A DNA stretch of 64,000 bases from Nitrosospira sp. Nsp14 (GCF_900113575.1 NZ_FOPV01000004.1:1-64000); one strand, 5' to 3'; positions 1-10,031 are shown, counted from the first letter of the stretch. The notes: generated by a model not told the origin, from the sequence alone. A program made the numbers and translations.

Positions 1-1642
1 TCTGTTCATCCGTAAATCGCTTCTGCACGTCGTTCTCCTCTCGAAAAACGAACTTTACTAGATTCGACTTGGCTCTGTTTAAGGGGAGCACATCAATCCC
101 ACATGATTCGCCCATCAGCAGGTTCGCCGCGCGGATGCCCGACCGTAGCGCGCCTTCCATGTAGCCGAAAAAGGAAACGTATGTGTGTTCCCCAGCGAAG
201 TACAGCCGCCTATGGAACGCAACGTTGAGTTTCGGGCCGACCTTGAAGATCTCGCCGTTTGGCTTTGGCGCCCAGTAACCGGTCTTAATGAAGGGCTCGT
301 TCGGCCAGTCGCTGTAGTACGTCTTGTTCAGATTTCTAGAATAGCTGGGATAGAGATCTTTCAGCTCTTTCTGCATTTCCAGCTCGGTGGGCGGACGGGA
401 TGCGCCTTTCCCTGAGCCGGGCAGCGTGGGCCCGGCAAAGATGTTCAGCACGATGCGCTGGCGGCCGGTCTGCACTTGGTTGTCGGTGCCCTCCCAAATC
501 TGACCCAGCTTCAGTGTCCCCCCGCTCGGGGCGGAGGGGATCTTTTCCGTAATCCAGAACCGTCTCTTAAAGCTGCTGAAGAACTTCACCGCCGGGCCTC
601 GTCCCATTACGCCAATCTCCGCCTTGAGATCGACTGCGCTGCCGTTGTCCTTGATCGTCACGTCGTCCCAGACGCTAGGCGGGACCGCCAGCACTACGTA
701 TTGAAAACGCGCCGTTTTGCCTGCGCTGCTCAATTTCCCACTCGGCCAAGCCACCGATCGTGTCGTCAGCTGCACATCCTGCGGATGAATTTCGATCTGC
801 GTTACCGCTGTTTTCAGCATCAAAGCGCCTCGGTTTTTCCGGATCTCACTGGCCATCTCATCCGCCAAACGCTGGCAGCCATCGGCGCAGCGAAAAATCT
901 CCAGCTCGTCCCAATACCCCATCCGCCCGGGATCATCGATTTCGAACCGCTCGCTCTGCCCACCCTTCACCTTTAACAGCAGACCCAGGTAGTTCATTTC
1001 GTCCAGCTGAGAGACTTCATCGTTGACAAGTCTTAACTCCAACATCTTCCACAGGCGCTGCTGTTTTGGATTATTCGGGTTGACCTTGTGCAGGTTAATG
1101 AGCGCGTCTCTTACCGTCGTGTTGTCGTAATTCTTCAGGATAGCCAGCACGATTTTGTTGGTTTCGTTCCAGGGGCAGGTTTCTTGGACGATCCACTTTG
1201 CCGCGTCGTCGGCAATTGACTTTAGCACTTGATCAACATCTTTGTTGAGTTGATGGATTTCTGCCCAGGTCAGGTCCTTCGTATTATCCAGCCGTAGTTT
1301 CAAATTCAGGCGTTCCCGCTCGTACTCAAGGTCCCCCATCCGGTTGATCATCGCGATGCCATACTTCTGGGCCAGTTTTAGCCACGCGGTGTGAAACGAG
1401 CCGATCAATTCGGCGCCCTCCTCGATAATGCGCCCGTTGGCAAACCGTACATTGCTGCGAACGCGGCCGCCCACCTGAGGATGTGCCTCATATAACGTCA
1501 CTTTGACGCCATGCTGGCTGAGCCGCAGGGCCGCCATGAGCCCCCCCAGCCCAGCCCCAATTACCGCCACGCGCGTGTTCTTCAGCCGGTTCCTACAATC
1601 CTGTGAGATGCCCTTCAGGGGCGTTATCGGATCGTTATCCAT
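1..1642 (-). CDS. FAD-dependent amine oxidase (partial, runs off left edge)
   Basis: A flavin monoamine oxidase-type protein. About 547 residues lie in the window and the reading frame is still open at base 1. The N-terminal dinucleotide-binding motif VIGAGLGGLMAALRL sits at about residues 24-38, followed by the acidic residue closing the Rossmann fold and a GGRV motif. Near the other end is the family's FAD-contact motif FAGEHTY followed by GYMEGALRSG. The family oxidises amines or amino acids to imines with FAD. The substrate cannot be told from sequence. The start ATG at 1642 has only a weak GGA upstream, and the nearby ATG further upstream is out of frame. No transmembrane or signal segment is visible before the Rossmann motif, so it is probably cytoplasmic. 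Confidence 0.85.
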   Translation of the reverse strand, partial: MDNDPITPLKGISQDCRNRLKNTRVAVIGAGLGGLMAALRLSQHGVKVTLYEAHPQVGGRVRSNVRFANGRIIEEGAELIGSFHTAWLKLAQKYGIAMINRMGDLEYERERLNLKLRLDNTKDLTWAEIHQLNKDVDQVLKSIADDAAKWIVQETCPWNETNKIVLAILKNYDNTTVRDALINLHKVNPNNPKQQRLWKMLELRLVNDEVSQLDEMNYLGLLLKVKGGQSERFEIDDPGRMGYWDELEIFRCADGCQRLADEMASEIRKNRGALMLKTAVTQIEIHPQDVQLTTRSVAWPSGKLSSAGKTARFQYVVLAVPPSVWDDVTIKDNGSAVDLKAEIGVMGRGPAVKFFSSFKRRFWITEKIPSAPSGGTLKLGQIWEGTDNQVQTGRQRIVLNIFAGPTLPGSGKGASRPPTELEMQKELKDLYPSYSRNLNKTYYSDWPNEPFIKTGYWAPKPNGEIFKVGPKLNVAFHRRLYFAGEHTYVSFFGYMEGALRSGIRAANLLMGESCGIDVLPLNRAKSNLVKFVFREENDVQKRFTDEQ

Positions 1643-1912
1643 GGTACCGTCCGGATTTGGGATGCGAGGCTCTTGTGACCATCCTTTTTCTCTCTGATTT
1701 TCCCAGTTCACAACAAGAGACCGGGAGGTATTTTAGTTTGGGGGAACGCGCCCAGGGCCAGATCGGCTATTGAGTTGCGCGGACTGCTTATAAATATAAT
1801 AGGTGGTTAGCTATAGCTTTGTATGCACTTATCTGGCGCAAGCAGTGATAATGGAACCTTTTGAGTCTCCCCCTGCGTGACTCAAGGCATTTAGTCAAAG
1901 AAGCGGCCTCAT
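1643..1912. other. intergenic region without recognised gene
   Basis: 270 bases between the divergent amine oxidase start and the decayed gene that follows. It contains an AT-rich stretch near 1789-1805 that could hold a promoter, but no -35/-10 pair convincing enough to call. Confidence 0.4.
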
Positions 1913-3374
1913 CATGGCGAACACTTGGAGTCGCTGGCTTTTAGGCTTCAACTGACCGACAAGAGGCAGGCTGTATTCGACGTCATCGATATGCACCGCT
2001 ACAGCCTTCCCGAACCCTCCAAGCAAGACGACGCTGATCGGCTGTGGCGTCTGTCTCTAGATCGAATGGATCTACGTCGATACAACGTCAATCGAGGTGA
2101 GGAAAGCGGATTGATTGAATTTGAGATGCGCGCTCCTGATAATGACGTCCAGAAGCTCATCGATGATGCAGTGCCAGAACAAGAAGGTTTTTTTCAGCAA
2201 ATTAAGCTGATGAATTGGACTCGAAATCAGTTCCAGAAGAGTCCCGCGCATATCCATGAGGTCGGGGAGTGGCGGCTATGTTCGCTTTAGCGAAAGTCGA
2301 TCCGCGCCGATTTCCCCGGACACCGTAACGGACATGAATTTGTGGATGCAGGCCCGAACGTCGCCGCAGCGATTGGAGTTCGAGATCAATGGGATCCTAT
2401 GGACGACGAAGATCGCGCTTGGTGCCGAAACACCATCTTCGACCTGATATCACGGCCTCTTGTCGATGACAACGCGAGCGAGTTGTACCCAATAAAGCCT
2501 ACAAGTGGAATCACCCTGGACAACTGCTGTGGCTGCGACTCGCAAGGCAGAGAGCGATGCATGGTTTGCAAGCGCCCCGAATATGGACGATTTGCTTTTT
2601 GATTCGTGGCCCGACCGACGCCTTGCACGGATGCTCCTCCGATTGGATGGGGCACATCCCGACATGCAGCTTGCCCAAGTTTTTTTACTAACGTTACTGC
2701 GGCGATTGTTTCGTGGTAGAGGCTTGAGCGACGCGGTGCAGACGACAGGAAAACCGAGCGCGACTTTGAGTTAGAAAACCTTGCTGAGCAAAAATTAGCC
2801 GTATTGGTGTTGGATAGCGCGCCGGCAAAGGCATTGGAGCTTGTAGCCTTGCTCGTAGAGTCGGTAGAACATTACCCGCGAGGCGTCATGGCAAGTGAAT
2901 TTGGACTCCAAGTACTCCGAAGACCACGGCACAGTGCGTAGCTCATTCCTGAACATCCGGTGGAATAGCGCCAGGCGGAAATGGGCGCGGCTTGAAGGTC
3001 ATTTCGCGGATGTCGATTGTCATTTTGTAAATTCGCCCCGTTCCATATACACCTTCGGTTGCTACATCCAGTACCTCTATTAGATAGGAGACGCGTCATT
3101 GCCCGGAGCATTTGCATTAATGGCTGAAAAGTTTGCGGATCAACTTGGGGAAGCAATCGCGGCGGACGGAGACGTCAAGTTTCATCTCGAAGCCTTGGTT
3201 TCCAGAGTCTTATTCGAAAATGTGTTTAAAGTCAGGAGAGCGCAAAGGTTGAGAGGGTCGATGATGGTGATCTTGGACGCGCTAGTACAGTCGGGTTCTT
3301 CCATCGGATTTCAACCGCGCGACGATTACGTGACCCCGACCGCGAATGCTCGAGATCGAGGTACGCTCAGATGA
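1913..3374 (+). pseudogene. decayed remnant of a large unrecognised protein
   Basis: Coding-like sequence on the plus strand broken at several points. Frame 2 reads from about 1913 to a TAG at 2288-2290 and continues in the same frame to a TGA near 2602. Frame 3 then carries a readable segment (DLLFDSWPDRRLARMLL), a TAG at 2772-2774 and further readable sequence (ENLAEQKLAVLVLDSAPAKAL). A final segment from 3099 to 3374 reads FADQLGEAIAADGDVKFHLEALV and so on. The pieces keep amphipathic, protein-like composition and a consistent order, so one long gene is likely. Segments such as RLWRLSLDRMDLRRY and AAAIGVRDQWDPMDDEDRAWC remind me of the C-terminal region of very large ATP-binding proteins of defence islands, but no P-loop is present and that link is only an impression. 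Confidence 0.5.
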
Positions 3375-3654
3375 GCTAAGTAACCCTGCCATCGTTCTTG
3401 CAACACCGCATAGGGTCGACTTGCATTTTTTGCAACAGAAAGAATTTTGCGAGGAGACGACACTGCGGGGTAAGGATGTCGGGTAACCAATCGCGAAACT
3501 TACATGCGAACAGATACAGCCCGTAACCCCTTCCCATTTTGAGGATAGTAGTCAGTTTTACCGCGGAGTCGCTCATATCAAACGTTGAGCGCCCCCTTTG
3601 AGAAGAATAAACCACCCATTCTGGGTCCATCGGCGCGCTTAATATTTCTAGATA
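3375..3654. other. intergenic, no supported gene
   Basis: 280 bases. An 84-codon minus-strand frame exists here but shows no recognisable motif or convincing ribosome-binding site, so it is not called. Confidence 0.4.
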
Positions 3655-4290
3655 ATGCTTCTAATTTTGGCTCTAACTCTCAAGAAAACCCTCACGCTGC
3701 TCGTGCTGATGGGGCCTGTTTCCATGATCCCGGTCTTTCTCGCGGATACGGAAGGTTTTGATCTGCGCAGCAAGGGCCGCTTCGCCAGGACTATTGGGTT
3801 GAGCGTCACGGTGGCGTTGCTGGTGGCAACATTTCTGGGGATGCCTATTTTAGGATTGCTCGGCATATCGCTGGGAGCGATGCAAGTTGGCGGAGGAGTT
3901 ATTGTCTTATTGCTGGCAATAGCAATGGTTCTTGGGAAGGAATCAACCTTCAAAGGATCGCCCAGTATCGCTAATGAAGATGGGGTTCGAGAAGCGGCAA
4001 TCGTCCCTTTAGCTGTACCGCTGCTGGCCGGTCCGGCCGCATTCAGCTATGTCATGGGAAACAGCGCGTGGCAGACCTATGCCGATTTGATTCATGTCGT
4101 GGTGCCTATCCTTATCGTAGGTATCGTATGCTGGATAACTTTTTACATCGCCAGTCAGGCGGAAAAGAAGATTCGGCAATCCACTATGGATGTAGTACAG
4201 CGCGTCGGAGGATTTATCCTTGCGGCGATAGCCGTAGAAATGATGGCCACTGGGTTACGTGGACTGTTTCCGATGCTTGCTCCAGCCTAG
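3655..4290 (+). CDS. MarC family integral membrane protein
   Basis: A 211-residue polytopic membrane protein of the MarC/YhgN family, whose members have about six transmembrane helices and no firmly established substrate. The N-terminal helix is followed by the family-typical GPVSMIPVFLA segment at residues 21-31. Long hydrophobic helices follow (LSVTVALLVATFLGMPILGLLGI, then VGGGVIVLLLAIAMVLG). The second half contains the PLAVPLLAGPAAFSYVM segment, matching the pseudo-repeat seen in this family. Length is normal for the family. The start at 3655 is the first ATG of the frame and lacks a strong Shine-Dalgarno sequence. It stands alone between a decayed gene and a tRNA. Confidence 0.88.
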   Translation: MLLILALTLKKTLTLLVLMGPVSMIPVFLADTEGFDLRSKGRFARTIGLSVTVALLVATFLGMPILGLLGISLGAMQVGGGVIVLLLAIAMVLGKESTFKGSPSIANEDGVREAAIVPLAVPLLAGPAAFSYVMGNSAWQTYADLIHVVVPILIVGIVCWITFYIASQAEKKIRQSTMDVVQRVGGFILAAIAVEMMATGLRGLFPMLAPA

Positions 4291-4652
4291 TGTAAAAATT
4301 CTTATCAGAGAAAGATTGGATGACCAAGAAGTGGCGAGAACGGAAATTTACTATTGCTAAAAAATGGATTGGTACAACGTCGACAGCGGTATTTTGAGGA
4401 GTAACTTCGGGGGTAACTCCTGTCGAAAAATTGTGCTTATTAACTCTTCAGATGACACATGCTCGGTTGTGAACCCTCAAGCAGAACAGTGATTGCTGCT
4501 GGTTAAGCATTGGGGTTGTCACGGCAATCACCTTTAGTATTTTCTTTTCTAAAAGGAATCGCAAATTTTTTTTCTCAGTGCCCCGCTATTGGCCCATCAA
4601 CATGAACTCAGAAAACATTTGTAGTGCAATTATACGATAAGTGCTTGAATTT
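4291..4652. other. intergenic, no supported gene
   Basis: About 360 bases between the MarC gene and the 3' end of tRNA-Leu. I see no coding sequence, strong hairpin or promoter that I would defend. Confidence 0.4.
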
Positions 4653-4741
4653 TGGTGCCCGGAGCCGGAATCGAACCGGCATGGGCGATTAAGCCCGAGG
4701 GATTTTAAGTCCCTTGTGTCTACCAATTTCACCATCCGGGC
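4653..4741 (-). tRNA. tRNA-Leu (anticodon TAA)
   Basis: Read on the minus strand, the acceptor stem GCCCGGA pairs with TCCGGGC, and the anticodon loop gives TAA. A long variable arm is present, as expected for a class II leucine tRNA. The T-arm contains GGTTCGATTCC. The CCA end is encoded (TGG at 4653-4655). In E. coli the equivalent tRNA (leuZ) directly follows glyW and cysT. Here it lies about 14.7 kb beyond tRNA-Cys on the same strand. Confidence 0.97.
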
Positions 4742-4870
4742 GATAGCGGAAGCCGTCAATTGTAACCCGAAGCGATGAACTGGATGGAAAGGTTGCCAAA
4801 AATTTTCGTTCCAGTTAATTGGCAAGAATGTATCAGGCGGAATGAGCGTCACCTCCTCCTGGGCCGGTGA

Positions 4871-4899
4871 CAAAACAAAAGGGGGCTGAAAGCCCCTTT
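4871..4899 (-). terminator. rho-independent terminator after the CHRD protein
   Basis: GGGGCT-gaa-AGCCCC stem at 4882-4896, extended by A/T pairs. On the minus-strand transcript it is followed by the U-rich run encoded by aaaacaaaa at 4872-4880. It lies just past the stop of the gene ending at 4924. Confidence 0.85.
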
Positions 4900-4923
4900 C
4901 TGCCGCACCAAATTAAAAAGAAC

Positions 4924-5514
4924 TCAAACCCTGCGGCGGCGAGCCACGAGACTGACGAGCCCAAGCCCGGCAAGCAGCATGGCATAGGTTTCGGGTTCCG
5001 GCACCAACGTGAGGAAGCCGCGAATCTCTCCCGCCGGGAACATTTCTGAGTGGATGTTCGCGTAGGCGCTGCCACTATTCAACCCTGCCACCAGCGCAGC
5101 AAAAGCGCCACTAGCATTACCCCCATGGTCGGTTATGAATGCCGAGTTGTAGCTGGACGGGTCCGTCAAGTCAAAGGTGTGGTCATAAGTACCCGACGTT
5201 ACTCCCGAGGGAAAACCCGTAAATGTGGGCGTGGTGGTGGCCACACCCGCAGTACCGGTAAGAGGCTCAGTTGTGCAACAGTGGATGTGCGAAGCAGTAT
5301 TCGCCGCAAGCAGGCCGCTGAATGTTTCCTGAACCCGCATCGTGTAATCGCCAGTGTCGATCGTGACAGTCGCCGTACCGGTTCCTGGAGACTCGTTGGG
5401 CGGGGCTTCGGCCGACCCACTGAGCACGGCTGTGTAGATTGACTCAACGGCGGTGGCTGGCATGGCGACCGCTGCAAACAGAGCTCCTGCGACTAAAGAA
5501 CTGTATTTCATCAT
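4924..5514 (-). CDS. CHRD domain protein with PEP-CTERM sorting signal
   Basis: A 196-residue exported protein. It has an N-terminal signal peptide (MMKYSSLVAGALFAAVAMPA then TAVES) and a CHRD-type beta domain at about residues 25-165. Typical CHRD features include the GTATVTID strand, the ASHIHCC segment and the FPAGEIRGFLT C-terminal strand. It ends with the PEP-CTERM tripartite signal: VPEPETYAMLLAGLG, a hydrophobic stretch, then an RRRR-rich tail. PEP-CTERM proteins are handled by an exosortase and usually reach the cell surface or extracellular matrix. No exosortase is in this window. A clear terminator follows the gene. Confidence 0.9.
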   Translation of the reverse strand: MMKYSSLVAGALFAAVAMPATAVESIYTAVLSGSAEAPPNESPGTGTATVTIDTGDYTMRVQETFSGLLAANTASHIHCCTTEPLTGTAGVATTTPTFTGFPSGVTSGTYDHTFDLTDPSSYNSAFITDHGGNASGAFAALVAGLNSGSAYANIHSEMFPAGEIRGFLTLVPEPETYAMLLAGLGLVSLVARRRRV

Positions 5515-5950
5515 TATCCTCCTTTATATTAGGGCTGACAGACCTTGCGTACTTCACAAAAAGAGCGACGGCGGATATATAAATTATTTAACACCCTCTT
5601 TACGATAGTACATATCGGAGGTATTTCAATAGACCGTTTGGACTTGCAGGGTGACGGCTGCTCCGCTATCGCCACGCGGTCCGGGCCGATATCGTGGCAT
5701 TAGCGGCTCCAGAAAGACACACGCGATTTTCCCACGGGCTTCAAAAGCATTCTCCGGCGTCGGCATACATGTCGTCTCATGCTCGGTCTCTCTGTCCCTA
5801 CGCAGGGTTAACGAGTTTTTTTGTGGTTTGCGCTCGCATTTATATCGAAGAATCCCTTTTTCACTGCTGCCGGCAAGGGTAATATTAACAATGATGAGCC
5901 ATTTTGCCTAAAACCAATTCAAATGGAGATGAGCGTTTACCGACGATTTT
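5515..5950. other. divergent intergenic region
   Basis: 436 bases between two divergent genes, so promoters for both should lie here. No protein-like frame is supported. The plus-strand kinase start at 5951 has no strong Shine-Dalgarno sequence close by. Confidence 0.4.
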
Positions 5951-7843
5951 ATGTTTAAAGACCTTACCATCCGAACCCGGCTCGTTTTCATCCTATCTGT
6001 CCTGGTTGCCTTTCTGCTGGGTATTCAGATGCTCGGCCTCTTCGGGATGAGCAACGCCATCGGCGGACTGGCGACCGTTTACCATGACCGCGCGATTCCG
6101 CTCAAGCAGGTGAGTTACATTGAATCACTCCTGCTGCATAACCGTCTGGCTGTAACGTCTGCATTGCTGTTGCCGACGCCTGAAATCATTGCAGATAAAA
6201 CTGCGCTGATTGAGAAAAACATCGAAAGAATCAACCGGACCTGGGAGCGGTACATAGAGACCCACCTGACGGCGGAGGAGAGAAAACTGGCGCTGAAGTT
6301 TGCGGCGGACCGTGAAATTTTCGTTAACGAGGGGATCGTTCCCGCAGTCGCCGCTTTACGCGCGCATAAAATTGGCGAAGCTCACCGGCTTCTGGTCGAA
6401 AAAATTCGACCTCTCTATGTACCGGTTGGCGCCAGCATCGACGCGCTGGTCATGCTTCAACTGGATGAAGTTGGAAACGAATACAACCGGGAACAAAACC
6501 GCTACGAGAACATTCGCAACATTCTCATCGCTTCCATCGTCATCGCGCTCCTGTTAGCCATCTTGATCGCCCGGGTGTTCACTCGCTCCATTTCAAAGCC
6601 GTTGGAGAATGTGGTAGTGATCGCCCGCGAAGTTGCAGCCGGAAACTTGTTGCAGAAAATCGAGGTTCGCTCGAAAGACGAAGTTGGGCAACTCATGCAG
6701 GCGCTCAAGGAGATGCGAGACAGCCTGGTGAATACCATCGCCCAGGTACGGGCAAGCGAAGCACATACGCGAGCGCTGTTGAATAACATGATCGACGGCA
6801 TCGCATCGGTGAACGAAGACGGTGTAATTAAAACCTTCAATCCCGCAGCGGAGCGGATTTTTCGCTATACGCCAAGCGATATCGTCGGGCAAAATATCGG
6901 TCTTCTCTTCCCACAGCAGGAGCTAGGTCAGAATCGGGACGCTGAACATCTGAGAAGTTTCCTTGCCGGTCGGTCGAAAGCATTCGGTGCCCCCTCGGAG
7001 GTTATAGGGCACCGCAAGAATGGCGCCATGTTTCCCCTGGATCTTGCGGTGGTGGAAATGTACACCGAGGAGGAAAGGATGTTTGTGGTCATCATGCGCG
7101 ACATCAGCGAGCGCAAGCTCGCCGAAGAACAAAAGGCGCGTTTGATGGCCGAACTGGAAAGTGCTAACGAAGAACTGAAAAGCTTCGCCTACGTGGTTTC
7201 ACATGACCTGAAGGCGCCTCTCCGCGCCATTGGCGCCTTGGCAGACTGGCTTGCGACGGATTATACGGATAAGCTGGACGACCAAGGTAAGGAACATATC
7301 CGCCTCCTCGTCAGCAGGGTACATCGGATGGGAAACCTGATCGACGGTATTCTTCAGTATTCCCGCGTGGGTCGGGTGAAAGAAGCGCCGGTGGCGATGG
7401 ATGTGGGGGACGTAATTCGTGAGGTGATCGAACTCATTGCTCCGCCGGAGAATGTTACCATAGAGATTGAAGATCCTATGCCATCCCTCGTAGCGGAGCC
7501 AACTCGTATTCAGCAGATATTCCAGAACCTGCTTTCGAACGCTATAAAATATATGGACAAACCCCGGAGCGAAATTCGTATTGCGTGCCACGACGACGAC
7601 GGCCAATGGAAATTCAGCGTTAGCGATAACGGGCCGGGCATCGAGTCACGCCATTTCGATAAGATTTTCCAGTTATTTCAAACCCTGGCGCCCCGCGATC
7701 GTATTGAAAGCACCGGGGTTGGGCTGGCCCTGGTAAAAAAAATTGTGGAAATTTATGGCGGTCGCATCTGGGTCGAATCCCGGCCTGGGGAAGGCAGCAC
7801 ATTTTTCTTTACCCTGCCTAAAACAGCACGAGTTTCAATCTAA
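5951..7843 (+). CDS. membrane sensor histidine kinase (4HB–HAMP–PAS–HisKA–HATPase)
   Basis: A 630-residue sensor kinase. A first transmembrane helix lies at about 12-34 and a second at about 188-208. They enclose a helical periplasmic domain of the four-helix-bundle type found in chemoreceptors. HAMP follows at about 208-260, then a PAS domain at about 270-385. The HisKA H-box VSHDLKAPLR places the phosphorylated His near residue 417. The catalytic domain shows the N-box NLLSNAIKY (about 526), DNGPGI (about 559) and GVGLALV (about 589). The ANEELKSFAYVVSHDLKAP stretch is typical of phytochrome-like kinases. It is followed after 21 bases by a single-domain response regulator and then by a REC–PAS–kinase, so the three probably form one phosphorelay. 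The signal sensed is unknown. Confidence 0.92.
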   Translation: MFKDLTIRTRLVFILSVLVAFLLGIQMLGLFGMSNAIGGLATVYHDRAIPLKQVSYIESLLLHNRLAVTSALLLPTPEIIADKTALIEKNIERINRTWERYIETHLTAEERKLALKFAADREIFVNEGIVPAVAALRAHKIGEAHRLLVEKIRPLYVPVGASIDALVMLQLDEVGNEYNREQNRYENIRNILIASIVIALLLAILIARVFTRSISKPLENVVVIAREVAAGNLLQKIEVRSKDEVGQLMQALKEMRDSLVNTIAQVRASEAHTRALLNNMIDGIASVNEDGVIKTFNPAAERIFRYTPSDIVGQNIGLLFPQQELGQNRDAEHLRSFLAGRSKAFGAPSEVIGHRKNGAMFPLDLAVVEMYTEEERMFVVIMRDISERKLAEEQKARLMAELESANEELKSFAYVVSHDLKAPLRAIGALADWLATDYTDKLDDQGKEHIRLLVSRVHRMGNLIDGILQYSRVGRVKEAPVAMDVGDVIREVIELIAPPENVTIEIEDPMPSLVAEPTRIQQIFQNLLSNAIKYMDKPRSEIRIACHDDDGQWKFSVSDNGPGIESRHFDKIFQLFQTLAPRDRIESTGVGLALVKKIVEIYGGRIWVESRPGEGSTFFFTLPKTARVSI

Positions 7844-7864
7844 TACTAATATAGGAAAAGCGAA

Positions 7865-8281
7865 GTGAAAATAACCAACAGACCTATTCTTCTGGTAGAA
7901 GACGATCAAGTGGATACCATGACCGTAATTCGCGCGCTCAAGGAAATCCATGTGACGAACCCGCTTATGAACGTCGAAAACGGCGAGGAGGCACTGGCCT
8001 ACCTGCGAGATCGGGAAAGTGAAAAACCATGCATCATTCTGCTTGATCTGAACATGCCGATCATGAACGGAATCGAATTCCTCCAGGTGATAAAACAGGA
8101 TGAACAGTTCAGACGCATTCCGGTAGTGGTGCTGACCACTTCCGAAGAGCAGCAGGACAAGTTGAACAGTTTTAACATGGGGGTCGCGGGTTACATGGCG
8201 AAGCCCGTTGATTATCGCCAGTTCGTCGAAGTGATGCGCTCCATCGACGCTTACTGGACCATAAGCGAAATGCCGTACTGA
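7865..8281 (+). CDS. single-domain response regulator (CheY/Rcp1-like)
   Basis: 138 residues containing only a receiver domain. The acidic pocket LLVEDDQ lies at about residues 10-16, the phosphoacceptor Asp is in LLDLNMPIMNG near residue 60, the conserved Thr is in VVLTTSEE, and the Lys is in MAKPVDY. It resembles the small regulators (Rcp1 type) paired with phytochrome-like kinases such as the one just upstream. The start codon is GTG at 7865, preceded by TAGGAAAAG. There is no output domain, so it should act by protein contact or as a phosphorelay shuttle to the next kinase. Confidence 0.92.
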   Translation: MKITNRPILLVEDDQVDTMTVIRALKEIHVTNPLMNVENGEEALAYLRDRESEKPCIILLDLNMPIMNGIEFLQVIKQDEQFRRIPVVVLTTSEEQQDKLNSFNMGVAGYMAKPVDYRQFVEVMRSIDAYWTISEMPY

Positions 8282-8306
8282 CGCTTTGCGGAGGACGATC
8301 TGATTC

Positions 8307-10031
8307 TTGCTTCAGCACTTTTTAATGACTAAGCCGCTGATTCGCGTGCTCCTGGTCGAAGATGATGCAGTGGATCGCATGGCCTGCAGACGCGTGCTTG
8401 CCCGCGACCCGGACTACGACTTCGTGCTTTCGGAGGCCGAATCCGGTCGGGAGGGATTGCAGCTCGCCCACGAACAACGGCCCGACTGTGTTCTGCTCGA
8501 CTATCGCCTGCCGGACCTGAACGGTCTCGAATTCCTGGCCGCGCTCGCGGATGATACCGGCGATATTTCGATTCCGGTGATGATGCTGACAGGGACCGAC
8601 AACGCGACAATTGCGGTCGAAGCAATGAAGCGCGGCGCGCGCGATTACCTGATCAAGGATATGGAGCAGCAATATCTTGAATTGCTGCCGGCCGTCATCC
8701 AACGCGTGCTGGGCGAGCGCAAGGTCCTGCTCGAAAAAAAAAACGCGGAAGAAAAACTCGCTCAGGCCGAGGCTAAGTACCGCTCGTTGGTCGAAACCAT
8801 TCCCGCGATCGTTTATATCGCCGCGCTCGATGGCACCAACCGGTTCCTTTATGTAAGCTCCCGGATTGAAACCCTTGGGTTTCCGTCGGAAAAATGGCTT
8901 CACAACCCCGACATCCTTCTGGCACAAACTCATCCCGATGATCGGCAGCGCACGCTGGAAGAGCGGGCAAAGAGCCAAGCCACCGCCGCGCCGTTGCACT
9001 GCGAATACCGCCTGCTTACGGCCGACGGAAAAGTCTTGTGGTTCCGGGACGAAGCGAGCGTGGTGCGGGACGAATCGGGACGCTCGCTGTTTCTCCAGGG
9101 TATCCTGGTGGACATCACCGAAAGCAAGCAATCGGAAGACGAGTTGCGTCAGCATCGCTATCGCCTCGAAGATCTGGTGGCGCGGCGCACGGATGAGCTG
9201 GCGAGATTGAATGATGAGCTACGCCGCGATATCGCTGAACGCAAGTTGATCCAGGCGGAGCTGACCAAAGCCAAGACTGAAGCGGAAAAAGCGAATCTTG
9301 CAAAATCCGAGTTCTTGTCCAGCATGAGTCACGAGCTGCGTTCCCCGCTTAATGTCATGCTTGGGTTCGCACAGCTGCTGGAATCGAGTTCGCCGCCACC
9401 GACGTCCAACCAGATGACCATGCTCAAGGAGATCAACTCGGCAGGATGGTATTTGCTGGAGCTGATCAACAAGATACTCGATCTCGCCACAATCGAATCT
9501 GGCAAGCTCGTGGTTTCGCCAGAACCGATGTCTGTAACCGACGTCATGCTCGAATGCGGGGCGATGATCGAACCGCAAGCGCAAGAGCGCGGCATCCAGC
9601 TGATCTTTCCCCCCCTGGATGTGCATCGGTTTGTCAAAGCTGATCGCACCCGGGTTAAGCAGGTTTTGATCAATCTGTTATCCAATGCCATCAAATATAA
9701 CCGCCAGGGCGGAACGGTCGAAGTGAGTTGCCAGGGATCGCCGGACTGGCTTCGCATCAGCGTAAAGGATAGTGGCCCCGGCCTCACGCCGGATAAGATG
9801 ACCCAGCTTTTTCAACAGTTCAATCGGCTCGGGCAAGAGCGTGGCTCCGTCGAAGGCACCGGCATTGGCTTGGTCGTGACCAAACAACTGGTCGAGCTGA
9901 TGGGCGGGCAGATCGGTGTGGAAAGTACCGTGGGCGTTGGCAGCGTATTCTGGTTCGAACTGATCTCTGCGAGTCCCCCTAAAGTCGCTGCAGACGAAAA
10001 CCAGACCGAAGCGATGGCTGCAAAGCGGTAA
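8307..10031 (+). CDS. hybrid sensor: receiver–PAS–histidine kinase
   Basis: A soluble 574-residue protein without membrane helices. It has an N-terminal receiver domain (about residues 10-135; acidic pair VEDD, Asp in LLDYRLPD near 64). A PAS/PAC domain lies at about 155-275 and ends in the usual DITESKQSEDELR. A coiled-coil linker follows at about 275-335. HisKA has SMSHELRSPLN with His near 342, and the HATPase has NLLSNAIKYN, DSGPGL and GTGIGLVV. The start is either TTG at 8307, 12 bases after GGAGG (8290-8294), or ATG at 8325. The order, receiver first and kinase last, suggests it takes phosphate from the upstream partner and relays a second input. Confidence 0.9.
   Translation: MLQHFLMTKPLIRVLLVEDDAVDRMACRRVLARDPDYDFVLSEAESGREGLQLAHEQRPDCVLLDYRLPDLNGLEFLAALADDTGDISIPVMMLTGTDNATIAVEAMKRGARDYLIKDMEQQYLELLPAVIQRVLGERKVLLEKKNAEEKLAQAEAKYRSLVETIPAIVYIAALDGTNRFLYVSSRIETLGFPSEKWLHNPDILLAQTHPDDRQRTLEERAKSQATAAPLHCEYRLLTADGKVLWFRDEASVVRDESGRSLFLQGILVDITESKQSEDELRQHRYRLEDLVARRTDELARLNDELRRDIAERKLIQAELTKAKTEAEKANLAKSEFLSSMSHELRSPLNVMLGFAQLLESSSPPPTSNQMTMLKEINSAGWYLLELINKILDLATIESGKLVVSPEPMSVTDVMLECGAMIEPQAQERGIQLIFPPLDVHRFVKADRTRVKQVLINLLSNAIKYNRQGGTVEVSCQGSPDWLRISVKDSGPGLTPDKMTQLFQQFNRLGQERGSVEGTGIGLVVTKQLVELMGGQIGVESTVGVGSVFWFELISASPPKVAADENQTEAMAAKR

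Noticed and set aside
3376-3630. 84-codon frame on the minus strand
   Set aside because: No recognisable motif, no good ribosome-binding site, and it lies beside a decayed gene.
4586-4873. 95-codon minus-strand frame
   Set aside because: It runs straight through tRNA-Leu, so it is a shadow.
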